Below, piece after piece: positions 1-7,104 of a stretch of DNA of 22,596 bases. Numbering within the stretch: the first letter of the stretch is position 1; the number at the start of each line of letters is the position of its first letter. Origin of the DNA: an uncultured Clostridia bacterium (GTDB lineage: Bacteria; Bacillota; Clostridia; Oscillospirales; Ruminococcaceae); contig CALXKG010000191.1 of the NCBI GenBank assembly GCA_944388825.1, positions 1 to 22,596 of the forward strand, written 5' to 3'. Under the pieces are notes generated by a model. That model saw only the letters and a program-made list of their open reading frames with translations, did not search any database and was not told the DNA's origin. The position numbers and the translations under genes are program-made.

Positions 1-512
1 GCCCGGAAAAGGAGTACCATCTGGAGATCAACGCCCTGACCCCCCTCTTCGCCGAGGAGCTGTTTTCGGTCGCCGAATCCTGCGGCATCCGCTTTAAGGT
101 CGCCCGCCGCAAGGGGTGCGAGATCCTCTATTTGAAGGAGAGCGAGCAGATCGAGGACTTCCTGACCCTGATCGGCGCGCCGGTCTCCAGCATGAAGCTG
201 ATGGAGGTCAAGGTCGTCAAGACGGTCCGCAACCACGTCAACCGGACGACCAACTGCGAGACGGCAAACCTCAATAAAACCGTCTCGGCGGCCGCCGCCC
301 AGCTGCAGGACATCCGCTACATCCTGGAAAACGCCGGGCTTTCCTATTTGGACCCCGACCTGCGGGAATTGGCCGAGCTGCGGCTCCAGAACCCGGAGAT
401 GTCCCTGCGGGAGCTGTCCCAGACCCTCTCGGCCCCGATTTCCCGCAGCGGCGTCAACCACCGCCTCAAGCGGATCGGCGAGGCAGCCCGCCGGCTGCGG
501 GAGAAAGCCTGA
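1..512 (+). CDS. whiA: DNA-binding protein WhiA, C-terminal part (5' end outside window)
   Basis: WhiA is a conserved Gram-positive DNA-binding protein, required for sporulation in Streptomyces and linked to division and chromosome segregation in Bacillus. The frame is open from base 3 with no start in the window, so only about the last 169 residues are present. The visible part holds the end of the LAGLIDADG-like domain (FLTLIGAP), then the diagnostic stretch VNRTTNCETANLNKT. The C-terminal helix-turn-helix follows (LAELRLQNPEMSLRELS, then SGVNHRLKRI). The gene ends at a TGA before a hairpin terminator and is convergent with rplL. In Firmicutes whiA usually follows rapZ and a YvcK-like gene, which would lie to the left of the window. 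Assignment is by recognition of the conserved C-terminal sequence and is secure. Confidence 0.95.
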   Translation, partial: PEKEYHLEINALTPLFAEELFSVAESCGIRFKVARRKGCEILYLKESEQIEDFLTLIGAPVSSMKLMEVKVVKTVRNHVNRTTNCETANLNKTVSAAAAQLQDIRYILENAGLSYLDPDLRELAELRLQNPEMSLRELSQTLSAPISRSGVNHRLKRIGEAARRLREKA

Positions 513-550
513 CGGCCTGGCGCCGCCCATTTTACAATTTACGCACGCAA

Positions 551-582
551 AAAAAGCCGGGCAGTTTCCTGTCCGGCTTTTT
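551..582. terminator. Bidirectional terminator between whiA and rplL
   Basis: A GC-rich inverted repeat (AAAAAGCCGG paired with CCGGCTTTTT) carries A/T tracts on both sides. It can therefore stop transcription from whiA on the plus strand and from rplJ-rplL on the minus strand. Confidence 0.85.
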
Positions 583-600
583 GCATCTGTGGGAGAAGAA

Positions 601-975
601 TTACTTCAGCTCGACCTTCGCGCCAGCGTCTTCGAGTTTCTTCTTCATCTCTTCGGCAGCGTCCTTCGCAACGCCGGCCTTGACAACGCCAGGAGCGCCG
701 TCGACGATCGCCTTGGATTCCTTCAGGCCCAGGCCGGTGACTTCCTTGACAGCCTTGATAACAGCGGTCTTGGCATCGCCGATCTCGGTGAGGACGACGT
801 CGAACTCGGTCTTTTCTTCAGCAGCGGGAGCAGCGGCGCCAGCGGCGACGACAACAGCGCCGGCAGCGGCGGAAACGCCGAATTCCTCTTCGATGGTCTT
901 AACCAGCTCGTTGAGCTCGAGAACAGTCAGAGACTTGATCTCTTCGATCATAGCAGTAATTTTTTCAGAAGCCAT
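601..975 (-). CDS. rplL: 50S ribosomal protein L7/L12
   Basis: This is the stalk protein of the large ribosomal subunit, present as multiple dimers bound to L10; it recruits and activates translational GTPases. The 124-residue product has the standard layout. An N-terminal dimerisation region (KITAMIEEIKSLTVLELNELVKTIEEEFGV) is followed by an Ala-rich hinge of about 20 residues, then the C-terminal factor-binding domain with EKTEFDVVL and the conserved KxxKEVTGLGLKEAK-like helix (here VKEVTGLGLKESKAIVDGAP). An upstream in-frame ATG exists at 990, but the GGAGGT Shine-Dalgarno overlaps it and sits 7-8 bases before the ATG at 975, so MASEK is the start. It lies 69 bp downstream of rplJ in the same unit. 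rpoB does not follow; the next gene is convergent whiA. Confidence 0.98.
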   Translation of the reverse strand: MASEKITAMIEEIKSLTVLELNELVKTIEEEFGVSAAAGAVVVAAGAAAPAAEEKTEFDVVLTEIGDAKTAVIKAVKEVTGLGLKESKAIVDGAPGVVKAGVAKDAAEEMKKKLEDAGAKVELK

Positions 976-1044
976 GATATTTACCTCCATGTAATAAGAT
1001 TTAGGGGCGCCCGTAAATAAAGCGGGCAGGGTGTGCCGCGTAAC

Positions 1045-1563
1045 TTACGCGGTAGCCTCTTCGGCGGGCTCGTCCTTCTTGGCGATCTGGTCGATGACAA
1101 CCGCGAGGTTGCGGATGATGCCAGAGAGGCCGCCAGCCAGCTGGGACAGCAGGACTTCTCTGGACGGGATGGACGCGATGGTCTCAACACCGGCCGCGTC
1201 GAGGACGTCGCTCTCAATAAAGCCGCCCTTGACGTTGAAGCAGTCCTTGTAGTTCTTGGCGTACTTCGCGATGATGCGGGCGGGCGCGGTCGCGTCGGAA
1301 TCGGAGAGCGCGATGGCGGTGGTGCCGTCCAGGTGCTTCGCCAGTTCCTCGAACTTGCCGCCGGTGACCGCAAAGCGGATCGCCGAGTTCTTGTAGACCG
1401 AGTAATGGACGCCGGCTTCGCGCATTTCTTTACGGAGCTGGGTGTCGTCGGCGACGTTGATGCCCTTGTAGTCGACCAGGACGCCGGCTACCGAGCTGTC
1501 GATCTTCGCCTTTAACTCTTCTACGACCTTCTGCTTTTCCAGTAAAACTTTGTTGCTGGGCAA
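1045..1563 (-). CDS. rplJ: 50S ribosomal protein L10 (TTG start)
   Basis: L10 anchors the L7/L12 stalk to 23S rRNA and, with L12, represses its own operon by binding the leader RNA. The 172-residue protein begins with the typical KQKVVEELKAKIDSS region, followed by VLVDYKGINVADDTQLRKEMREAGVHYSVYKNS and the late helix LLSQLAGGLSGIIRNLAVVIDQI that binds L12 dimers. The start is TTG at 1563: it is 8 bases after a perfect ACCTCC complement (GGAGGT) at 1572-1577, and no ATG or GTG is better placed. A TTG start on a highly expressed ribosomal gene is uncommon but clearly supported. The gene is preceded by a long regulated leader and a consensus promoter. The rplK-rplA genes often found upstream are absent here. 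Confidence 0.97.
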   Translation of the reverse strand: MPSNKVLLEKQKVVEELKAKIDSSVAGVLVDYKGINVADDTQLRKEMREAGVHYSVYKNSAIRFAVTGGKFEELAKHLDGTTAIALSDSDATAPARIIAKYAKNYKDCFNVKGGFIESDVLDAAGVETIASIPSREVLLSQLAGGLSGIIRNLAVVIDQIAKKDEPAEEATA

Positions 1564-1612
1564 ATCGATTCACCTCCACAGATTTGGTATGTGATCCGAA
1601 AAGCTCGTCAAA

Positions 1613-1648
1613 ACGAAAAGCCTTCCCATGTCCAAAACACAGGAAGGC
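1613..1648 (-). terminator. Attenuator-like terminator hairpin in the rplJ leader
   Basis: On the minus strand GCCTTCC (1648-1642) pairs with GGAAGGC (1626-1620), extended inward by TGTG/CATG. It is followed by TTTTCGTTTT. It lies between the L10-binding domain and the rplJ start, the place expected for a leader terminator controlled by L10-L12 binding. The attenuation role is inferred. Confidence 0.65.
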
Positions 1649-1669
1649 AGAAATATCGCTATTTCGCTT

Positions 1670-1735
1670 TCTTCCTCGGCAAGCTGCGGGATCGTCCGCA
1701 ATTATACCGGCGGGGCCGGAACTTGCTGTCTTTGG
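1670..1735 (-). ncRNA. Ribosomal protein L10 leader (L10-L12 binding RNA)
   Basis: The leader RNA read on the minus strand contains AAAGACAGCAAG near its start and, after an internal stem-loop region, CTTGCCGAGG. This matches the known Firmicute L10 leader, in which AGACAGCAGG and a distal CCUGCCGAGG form the stem and kink-turn-like site bound by the L10-L12 complex. The element lies just after the predicted transcription start and upstream of the attenuator hairpin at 1613-1648. A covariance-model search would settle the exact ends. Confidence 0.8.
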
Positions 1736-1749
1736 ATCACAGCTTTTTT

Positions 1750-1778
1750 ATTATAACAGGCGTAACCCCTTTTGTCAA
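1750..1778 (-). promoter_or_regulatory. Consensus sigma-A promoter of rplJ-rplL
   Basis: On the minus strand TTGACA (1778-1773) and TATAAT (1755-1750) are separated by exactly 17 bases, a perfect housekeeping promoter. The predicted start near 1743 gives a leader of about 180 nt. The 143 bp between this promoter and the DUF3169 gene (1779-1921) shows no gene and no clear terminator. Confidence 0.9.
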
Positions 1779-1921
1779 GGGCTTTTTGCATTTTTTTCTC
1801 ACAGGAATCCAATCGAGCCGTATCGCGGCCAAATCCCGCTAAGCGGCGTCGGTTATGGTTAAAGCCGCCGGTATCACCATTTATCCGGTTACGAATGCCG
1901 CCCCTTTTCATACTTCCCGAT

Positions 1922-2695
1922 TCATTTCTTCTTCCCGCCCTTCATCGACCCGGCCGTGTAGGCGGTCACCATGACAAACCAGACAAGCAGCACGGCCGCC
2001 GCCGGCAGCGGCCCATACCCGAACGGCATCGCCCCGATCGCCGTCACCAGGAAGAGGGCAAGGCAGGCATGGATCCCCGCCCGGAAGCCCTGGTAGCCGC
2101 AGCGGTAGATCTCCAGCTTCTCCCGTTCGTCGCAGCTTTCCATCCAGTCCTTCTGGAACTTTGTGCTGTAGATGCTCCCCTTCTTTTCGGGGTTTAGCAG
2201 CCGGCAGAAGTCGACCGTCTTCTGCTGGACGGCCACCTGCATGATAAACGAGAGGAAGAACAGCCCAAGCCCCAGAAAGGTCTTCCAGATTTCGATCTTG
2301 TCGATGGTCGCCAGCAGCACCGCCAGCGAAAACATCAGCCCCAGCTGGTGCAGGCCATTCAGGTAGAGGGCGATCGACCCCAGCTCCTCGGCCTTTTCCC
2401 GGCCCGCTTCGTCCTCTTCCGCCAGCCCCTTCGCCCGCTTCCGGGCGGCCAGCAGCAGGATAAGCGACGGGACGCCGGCCAGGACGGTCACGGCGATTGG
2501 CAGCACGGCCGCCGCCCGCTTCCAGACGATGTCCAGCACCGCGAGGGTAAACCCGGCGCCGGTATCGGCGAAATAGCCGATCCCGAATCCGATGCCGAAC
2601 CCGACGACGAGGCAAACCAGCAGGATGGCCAAAAATTTCGGCAGCGCCTTTTTGTTGTCGGCGCGGATGATGCTCTTACGGTTCTTCTGGGACAT
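1922..2695 (-). CDS. DUF3169-family integral membrane protein
   Basis: A 257-residue membrane protein with about six predicted hydrophobic segments, near residues 20-41, 62-83, 108-130, 138-156, 203-222 and 229-250. Charged loops separate them (RKRAKGLAEEDEAGREKAEE and the region around KKGSIYSTKFQKDWM), and the C-terminus is Lys-rich (KGGKKK). The pattern and the adjacent Xre-type regulator fit the DUF3169 family, whose function is unknown. The gene overlaps the 3' end of the regulator by 20 bp, and its GGAGG Shine-Dalgarno lies inside the regulator's last codons, so the two are translationally linked. A long open frame on the same strand in another register (1908-2615) is a high-GC shadow. 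Family assignment is by recognition and context and is fairly sure; a role in stress or envelope homeostasis would be speculation. Confidence 0.8.
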   Translation of the reverse strand: MSQKNRKSIIRADNKKALPKFLAILLVCLVVGFGIGFGIGYFADTGAGFTLAVLDIVWKRAAAVLPIAVTVLAGVPSLILLLAARKRAKGLAEEDEAGREKAEELGSIALYLNGLHQLGLMFSLAVLLATIDKIEIWKTFLGLGLFFLSFIMQVAVQQKTVDFCRLLNPEKKGSIYSTKFQKDWMESCDEREKLEIYRCGYQGFRAGIHACLALFLVTAIGAMPFGYGPLPAAAVLLVWFVMVTAYTAGSMKGGKKK

Positions 2696-2903
2696 ACAGA
2701 TCCTCCTTATCCAGCGAAAAAATCTCTTCGACGCTTACGCCGCAGATGGCGGCGAGCTTGAGCGCCAGCGTCACCGACGGGGAATAGTCCCCCCGTTCGA
2801 TCTGGCTGATGGTCTGCCGGGACACCTGGGCCAGCGCCCCCAGTTCCGACTGGTTGAGGCTGAGCCTTGCCCGGTGCTCTTTCAAGCGGTTGTGCAGTGC
2901 CAT
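2676..2903 (-). CDS. Xre/Cro-family HTH transcriptional regulator
   Basis: A 75-residue protein that is almost entirely one helix-turn-helix domain: NRLKEHRARLSLNQSELGALAQVSRQTISQIERGDYSPS, with recognition helix VSRQTISQIERG (about residues 27-38), then LALKLAAICGVSVEEIFSL. This is the compact SinR/Cro-like type usually encoded with a small membrane protein. An upstream ATG at 2924 is in frame, but the AGGAGGG Shine-Dalgarno lies after it and just before the ATG at 2903, so MALHNRL is the start. It precedes and overlaps the DUF3169 gene. It most likely represses its own operon by binding the palindromes at 2932-2967. The ligand or signal is unknown. Confidence 0.88.
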   Translation of the reverse strand: MALHNRLKEHRARLSLNQSELGALAQVSRQTISQIERGDYSPSVTLALKLAAICGVSVEEIFSLDKEDLYVPEEP

Positions 2904-2931
2904 AGCGCCCTCCTTTCCATGCATCTTTTCC

Positions 2932-2967
2932 TTGTCATTTTGCTTGTAATGCTTGTCAAAATGACAA
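2932..2967. promoter_or_regulatory. Candidate operator pair upstream of the Xre/DUF3169 unit
   Basis: Bases 2953-2967 form a perfect 15-bp palindrome, TTGTCAAAATGACAA. Bases 2932-2942 (TTGTCATTTTG) repeat the reverse strand of this palindrome, giving an 11-bp perfect inverted repeat with 2957-2967. TGCTTGT also occurs twice in between (2941-2947 and 2950-2956). A TTGACA at 2959-2954 on the minus strand could be a -35 inside the palindrome, but I see no good -10. Binding by the adjacent Xre protein is inferred from position. Confidence 0.6.
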
Positions 2968-3088
2968 CTTTTCTTTACAACTCAAGGATACCATACCGGA
3001 AGCCGCCTGTCAAGGGCTTTTGAAAAATTTTTTCGCCGCCCCCAAAATCACGCCGACTGTTTCCGAAAGGTTAAATTTTCCCCACCGT

Positions 3089-3117
3089 TTGTAATTCATG
3101 CGGTTATCTGGTATACT
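3089..3117 (+). promoter_or_regulatory. Promoter of the Gfo/Idh/MocA oxidoreductase gene
   Basis: TTGTAA (3089-3094), a 17-base spacer and TATACT (3112-3117) fit a sigma-A promoter, with a start near 3124. This leaves only about 14 bases before the TTG at 3138, which supports the ATG at 3159 as the translation start. Confidence 0.75.
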
Positions 3118-3158
3118 GTAAGGGAGAAAAAACGCCATTGGCTGAAAAGAGGGGTAAT

Positions 3159-4157
3159 ATGGATCAAATCAAGCTGGCCACCGTCGGCAGCGGCAAAATC
3201 GTCCGTTCCTTTTTGACCGGCGCGCGGGAAAAGGCCCCGGCGCTTGTCCACACCGCCGTTTATTCCCGGACGCGGGAGCGGGGGGAGGCGTTCGCGGCGG
3301 AATGCGGGCTGCCGCTGGAAGCGGTCTGGACCGACCTGCCGGCTCTCGCCCGGTCGGGGGGGATCGACGCCGTCTACATCGCGACGCCCAACCGCTTCCA
3401 TGCCGCGCAGGCGGAGGTATTTTTAAAGGCGGGCGTCCATGTCCTGCTGGAGAAACCGGCAGCGGTGACGCCGGAAGAGCTGTCGCGGCTCCACGCGGCG
3501 GCGGACGCGGGCGGCGCGGTGTTCATGGAAGGGATCATGGCCCCCCACCAGCCCCGTTTCGCGGCGCTGCGGGAGGCGGTGGGGCGGTGCGGCAGGGTAT
3601 CCTCCGCCGTCTTCGACTTCTGCCAGCTCTCTTCCCGCTACCCGGCCCTCGAGCGGGGGGAAAAGCCCAACATCTTCAACCCGTCCCTCTGCGAAGGGGC
3701 GCTGATGGACATCGGCTACTACGGGGTCTATCTGGCGGCGGAGCTGTTTGGCCAGCCGGAGGAAATCTTCGCGCGGGCCACCTTCCTCCCGACCGGCGCG
3801 GACGGGGCCGGGAGCGCGGTCTTCCGGTACGCCTGGGGGAACCTGCTGCTCAACTGGGCGAAGGTCTCCCAGACCTGCGCCCCCAGCGGCGTTATGGGCG
3901 ACCGGGGGACGGTCACCTTTTTCCCGGTCTCGCGGCTGAACGCCCTCACCTTCCACGGCCGGGACGGGTCGGAAGAGCCGCTGTTTGGCGAGGAGAGCCA
4001 TGAAGCCTCCCTCGGCAACGAGGCGGCGGACTTTGCGCGGTATATTCTCGACCCCGCCGGGACGCGGGAAGAACAGCTGCACCACCGGAAAACGGGGATG
4101 CTCGCCTGCCGGCTGACGGAAGAAATGCGGCGGCAGTGCGGGATAAAGTTTAAATGA
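3159..4157 (+). CDS. Gfo/Idh/MocA-family NAD(P)-dependent oxidoreductase
   Basis: A probable sugar or cyclitol dehydrogenase of 332 residues, soluble and cytoplasmic. The N-terminal Rossmann fold starts with KLATVGSGKIVRSF (GxGxI at residues 10-14). DAVYIATPNRFHAAQA and the family EKP motif (LLEKPAAVTPEE, residues 98-100) follow. The C-terminal part matches the GFO_IDH_MocA_C half, with LMDIGYYGVYLAAELFG and a last helix HHRKTGMLACRLTEEMRRQCGI. An in-frame TTG at 3138 would add seven residues, but AGAGGGG at 3148-3154 precedes the ATG at 3159. It is a single-gene unit with its own promoter and terminator. The substrate cannot be read from sequence; the closest general type is the dihydrodiol/glucose-fructose oxidoreductase-like branch. 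Confidence 0.88.
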   Translation: MDQIKLATVGSGKIVRSFLTGAREKAPALVHTAVYSRTRERGEAFAAECGLPLEAVWTDLPALARSGGIDAVYIATPNRFHAAQAEVFLKAGVHVLLEKPAAVTPEELSRLHAAADAGGAVFMEGIMAPHQPRFAALREAVGRCGRVSSAVFDFCQLSSRYPALERGEKPNIFNPSLCEGALMDIGYYGVYLAAELFGQPEEIFARATFLPTGADGAGSAVFRYAWGNLLLNWAKVSQTCAPSGVMGDRGTVTFFPVSRLNALTFHGRDGSEEPLFGEESHEASLGNEAADFARYILDPAGTREEQLHHRKTGMLACRLTEEMRRQCGIKFK

Positions 4158-4180
4158 ATAATGAGTAATGAAAAATGAAG

Positions 4181-4220
4181 AATGGAGGATCGGCCATTTC
4201 ATGGCCTCCATTTGATTTTT
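4181..4220 (+). terminator. Terminator after the oxidoreductase gene
   Basis: AATGGAGG (4181-4188) pairs with CCTCCATT (4205-4212), with an alternative inner GGCCAT/ATGGCC stem, followed by TTTGATTTTT. The 30 bases before it are an A-rich string of ATGA/ATGAA units common after stop codons in such genomes; a similar fragment lies at 9687-9710. Confidence 0.8.
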
Positions 4221-4230
4221 AAGCGGCTGT

Positions 4231-4298
4231 GACATTTTTGTAAGGGAACAAAATGTGTCCAAGCGCAGCTTTTTGCCCCGCCCGCCCGTATATATACA
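4231..4298 (+). promoter_or_regulatory. Possible regulated promoter region of the DUF3048 gene
   Basis: GACATTTTTGT (4231-4241) and ACAAAATGTGTC (4248-4259) form an imperfect inverted repeat that looks like an operator. About 30 bases on, TATATATACA (4289-4298) may hold a -10, but no good -35 lies 16-18 bases before it. Promoter type is uncertain. Confidence 0.35.
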
Positions 4299-4341
4299 GT
4301 AGGGGCAAACCCTGCAATAAACTGGAAAGAGATGAAAGAGA

Positions 4342-5451
4342 TTGCATAAACTGAAAAAGGGCTTCTGCCTGCTGACAGCCTGCCTGCTGGCGGCGGGGGC
4401 GTTCAGCGGATGTTCCAGCGCCGGCGAGAGCGCCGCCGAGGTAAGCGGCAACCGGCAGGAGGAATCCGTCCCGGTATCCGAGCCGTCTTCCGCGCCGGAG
4501 CCGGAGCAGCCGGAGGAGACGGTGGTCCGCAACCCCCTGACCGGCGAGCCGGGCTATAACGAAGAGGCCCTCGGCCGGCGGCCGGTGACGGTGATGATCA
4601 ACAACATCGGCCAGGCCCTGCCCCAGCGGGGGATCGCGGCGGCGGACGTGATGTTTGAGATCGTCGTCGAAGGGGGCATCACCCGGATGATGGGGGTCTA
4701 CGCCGACATCGACCAGATCCCCTACGTCGGGCCGGTGCGGAGCGCGCGGCATTACTACGTCTCCCTCTCGGAGGGGTTAAACGCCATCTACACCCACTTC
4801 GGCGGTTCCCCGGCGGCCTACAATTACATCAGCCAGTACGCGGTCGACGACGTCGACGGCCAGTACGCCACCGGCATCTTCTACCAGGACACCTGGCGGG
4901 CGCAGACCTATGGCCGGGAGCACAGCTTCTTTATCGACGGGCCGTCCATCCGCGCCCAGGCCGAGTCGGAGGGGATCTCGCTCGACGGGGACTTTACCCC
5001 GCTGTTTGATTTCTATACCGATGAAATTTACGTCCCGGACGGGGGGACGGCGGACGACGTCTATGTCCCGTTTTCCGGCTCCTACAACGCCGGGTTTGTC
5101 TACGACGGGGCGGCCGGCCTGTACGAAAAGTACCGCAACGGCGAGCCCCATATCGACGCCGACACCGGGGAGGCGGTCGCGTATCAGAACGTCCTGATCC
5201 TCTATTCGGCCGTCTCGGCCTACGGCGACGGCACCGAGCGGCGGGAGCTGGACCTGTCCTCCGGCGACGGGTGGTTTGTCTCGGCCGGCGGGCGGGAGGC
5301 GGTCACCTGGGAAAAAGGCGGGGTGGAGGACCCGCTCCGGCTGTCCGGCCCGGACGGGGAGCCCCTTTCGGTCAACGTCGGGAAGACCTATATCTGCATC
5401 ACCGACGGCGGCTACCGGGACAGCGTGACCTTTACCGGGGCGGGGGAATAA
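4342..5451 (+). CDS. DUF3048 domain lipoprotein (YerB-like)
   Basis: An exported lipoprotein of 369 residues. The signal peptide (KKGFCLLTACLLAAGAFSGC) ends at a lipobox-like FSGC with the lipidated Cys at 24. A Ser/Glu/Pro-rich linker to about residue 60 is followed by the DUF3048 N-terminal domain: NPLTGEP, RRPVTVMINN, ADVMFEIVVEGGITRMMGVY and YVGPVRSARHYYV. The C-terminal domain carries RNGEPHIDADTGEAVAYQNVLI and ends near TYICITDGGYRDSVTFTGAGE. These domains occur in Bacillus YerB and many clostridial envelope proteins of unknown function. The start is a TTG at 4342 with a weak GGAAAGAG site 10 bases upstream; no better start keeps the signal peptide. The SGNH hydrolase gene follows after 37 bp on the same strand, so a shared transcript is likely. 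A cell-surface role is inferred from the lipoprotein signal. Confidence 0.9.
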   Translation: MHKLKKGFCLLTACLLAAGAFSGCSSAGESAAEVSGNRQEESVPVSEPSSAPEPEQPEETVVRNPLTGEPGYNEEALGRRPVTVMINNIGQALPQRGIAAADVMFEIVVEGGITRMMGVYADIDQIPYVGPVRSARHYYVSLSEGLNAIYTHFGGSPAAYNYISQYAVDDVDGQYATGIFYQDTWRAQTYGREHSFFIDGPSIRAQAESEGISLDGDFTPLFDFYTDEIYVPDGGTADDVYVPFSGSYNAGFVYDGAAGLYEKYRNGEPHIDADTGEAVAYQNVLILYSAVSAYGDGTERRELDLSSGDGWFVSAGGREAVTWEKGGVEDPLRLSGPDGEPLSVNVGKTYICITDGGYRDSVTFTGAGE

Positions 5452-5488
5452 CCGCTGCCGCCCAAACCAGAACCAGGAGGTTTCACCT

Positions 5489-6124
5489 ATGCAGAAGATC
5501 CTCTTTATCGGCAACAGCCACACCTATTTCAACGATATGCCCGCGATGGTGGCCGAGCTGTTCCGGCAGTCGCTGGGGCAGGAGGCCCATGTGACGATGC
5601 TGGCCAGCCCCGGGATGTCGCTGCGCTGGCATTACGACCAGCCGGAGACGAAATTCAACATCCTGCGGGGCGGCTATGATTATGTCGTCCTCCAGCAGGC
5701 GACCCACCCCTTCGACGGGGCGGAGGCCCTTGCCCGGCAGGCGGGGCGGCTGATCCGGTGGGTGCGGGAGGCGAAGGCCACCCCCGTCCTCTACATGACC
5801 TGGGCGGCGAAGGACGACCCCGCCGGGCAGGCGGAACTGACCGGCGCCTTCACCCGGCTGGCGGAGCGGGAGAACGCCCTGCTGGCCCCGGCGGGGGAAG
5901 TCTGGGCGGCGGTGCGGAAGGGCTGCCCGGAAGCGGAGCTTTATTTCCGGGACGGCCGCCACGCCAGCCCCCTCGGATCGGCCATCGCCGCCGCTTCCAT
6001 CTTCCACGCGATCACCGGCGCGGCCCTGCCGGAGGCGTCCGATCTCTTCTGGGCCGGGCGCGGCGGGGATGAAAAGGCGGTTTCTATCGTCAAAATGACC
6101 TTATTTGGCGCGGAAAAGGGTTAA
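5489..6124 (+). CDS. SGNH/GDSL-family hydrolase
   Basis: A 211-residue putative esterase/lipase-type hydrolase. Block I is ILFIGNSHTYFND, with the nucleophile Ser10 in GNSH rather than GDSL. DYVVLQQATH (about residues 64-73) occupies the position of the later conserved blocks. The catalytic Asp-His pair is probably Asp155 and His158 in FRDGRHASPLGSAIAA. No signal peptide is visible, so the protein appears cytoplasmic. The ATG at 5489 follows AGGAGG by about 7 bases. It lies 37 bp after the DUF3048 lipoprotein gene with no terminator between them. The substrate is unknown; the family includes acetyl-esterases acting on polysaccharides and acyl groups. The family call is good and the specific role open. 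Confidence 0.85.
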   Translation: MQKILFIGNSHTYFNDMPAMVAELFRQSLGQEAHVTMLASPGMSLRWHYDQPETKFNILRGGYDYVVLQQATHPFDGAEALARQAGRLIRWVREAKATPVLYMTWAAKDDPAGQAELTGAFTRLAERENALLAPAGEVWAAVRKGCPEAELYFRDGRHASPLGSAIAAASIFHAITGAALPEASDLFWAGRGGDEKAVSIVKMTLFGAEKG

Positions 6125-6170
6125 TTTTGGACAAACTTTCTCCCTTTTTTGATATTTTTGCAAATTCACC

Positions 6171-6199
6171 TTCCCTTTTCCTGCCACTTGTGGTATACT
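6171..6199 (+). promoter_or_regulatory. Probable extended -10 promoter of pyrE
   Basis: TGGTATACT contains an extended -10 (TATACT at 6194-6199) with a weak -35, TTCCCT, 17 bases upstream. It lies 41 bases before the pyrE start. No PyrR-type attenuator hairpin or PyrR-binding motif is evident in the short leader. Confidence 0.55.
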
Positions 6200-6239
6200 T
6201 TAATCAGGAAGAACTGTACGCGAGGAAAGGAATCAATCT

Positions 6240-6902
6240 ATGTTAAACAATGAGAAGAAAAATTTTATCGAGTTTATGATGAGCGCCGATGTCCTGCGGT
6301 TCGGCGAGTTCAAGACCAAGAGCGGGCGGCTGTCCCCCTACTTTGTCAATACCGGCAACTATAAGACCGGTTCCCAGATCGACACCCTCGGCAAATACTA
6401 CGCCGCGCTGGTCAAAGAGACGGTGGGCGACCGGTTCGACGCGATGTTCGGCCCGGCCTACAAGGGCATCCCGCTGGCGGCCGCCTGCGCCGGCGCGCTC
6501 GCGCGGGAGTATGGGATCGACAAGCCCTACTTCTTCAACCGCAAGGAGGTAAAGGACCACGGCGAGGGCGGTTCCCTTATCGGCTACAAGCCCGCAGACG
6601 GGGACAACGTCATCATCATCGAGGACGTCATCACCGCCGGCACCGCCGTCCGGGAGACGGTCCCGGTCTTAAAGGCCGCCGCCGACGTCAAGCTCACCGA
6701 TATGTTCATCTCGGTCAACCGCTGCGAGGTCGGCACGACCCCCGGCAAGACCGCCCTGATGGAGGTAAAGGAAGAGTTCGGCATCACCGTCCATTCGATC
6801 ATCAGCGTCGCCGATATCCATGAATATCTCGAGGGCAAGCCGGAGTACGCCGCCGTCCTCAAGCTGATGGACGCGTACATGGAGAAATACTGCATCCTGT
6901 GA
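6240..6902 (+). CDS. pyrE: Orotate phosphoribosyltransferase
   Basis: PyrE converts orotate and PRPP to orotidine 5'-monophosphate, the fifth step of pyrimidine synthesis, in the cytoplasm. The 220-residue protein has the PRPP-binding signature VIIIEDVITAGTA (residues 124-136), the flexible-loop RKEVKDHGEGG (101-111) with the catalytic Lys/His cluster, and KTKSGRLSPYFVNTGNY near the N-terminus. The ATG at 6240 follows GAGGAAAGG. The gene is alone, with its own promoter and terminator, rather than inside a pyr operon. The partner decarboxylase pyrF and the other pyr genes are not in the window. The long frames on the opposite strand are shadows. Confidence 0.97.
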   Translation: MLNNEKKNFIEFMMSADVLRFGEFKTKSGRLSPYFVNTGNYKTGSQIDTLGKYYAALVKETVGDRFDAMFGPAYKGIPLAAACAGALAREYGIDKPYFFNRKEVKDHGEGGSLIGYKPADGDNVIIIEDVITAGTAVRETVPVLKAAADVKLTDMFISVNRCEVGTTPGKTALMEVKEEFGITVHSIISVADIHEYLEGKPEYAAVLKLMDAYMEKYCIL

Positions 6903-7043
6903 CCCTGCTATTGCCGGTGCCGGGCGGGCCCGGGCCGGAAGGCCTGTTTTCCGCCGCGCCGGCCGCCGGAAAAACTGGATTTCGTTTTTTATAATCATGA
7001 GAAACCGCTTCCCGTTGGCAAAGAACCGGTTTTTCGTCTTATG

Positions 7044-7082
7044 AAAGAGAGGATCCGCATCCCGGGCTCCTCTCTTTTTTTA
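7044..7082 (+). terminator. Terminator downstream of pyrE
   Basis: AAAGAGAGGA (7044-7053) pairs with TCCTCTCTTT (7068-7077), followed by a T run. A weaker hairpin just upstream (AAACCG 7002-7007 with CGGTTT 7027-7032, then TT) may be a backup. The 244 bp between pyrE and the EcsC gene hold otherwise only an 8-bp hairpin at 7105-7125. Confidence 0.85.
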
Positions 7083-7104
7083 CAAAGGGGGATTATGGAT
7101 CCGG

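Noticed and set aside
1584..1862. Small plus-strand frames of 83-92 residues across the rplJ leader
   Set aside because: The region is explained on the minus strand by a perfect promoter, L10 leader and hairpin; the frames lack ribosome-binding sites.
3423..4532. 369-residue open frame on the minus strand opposite the oxidoreductase
   Set aside because: It crosses a terminator and the lipoprotein signal region and reads as low-complexity shadow sequence.
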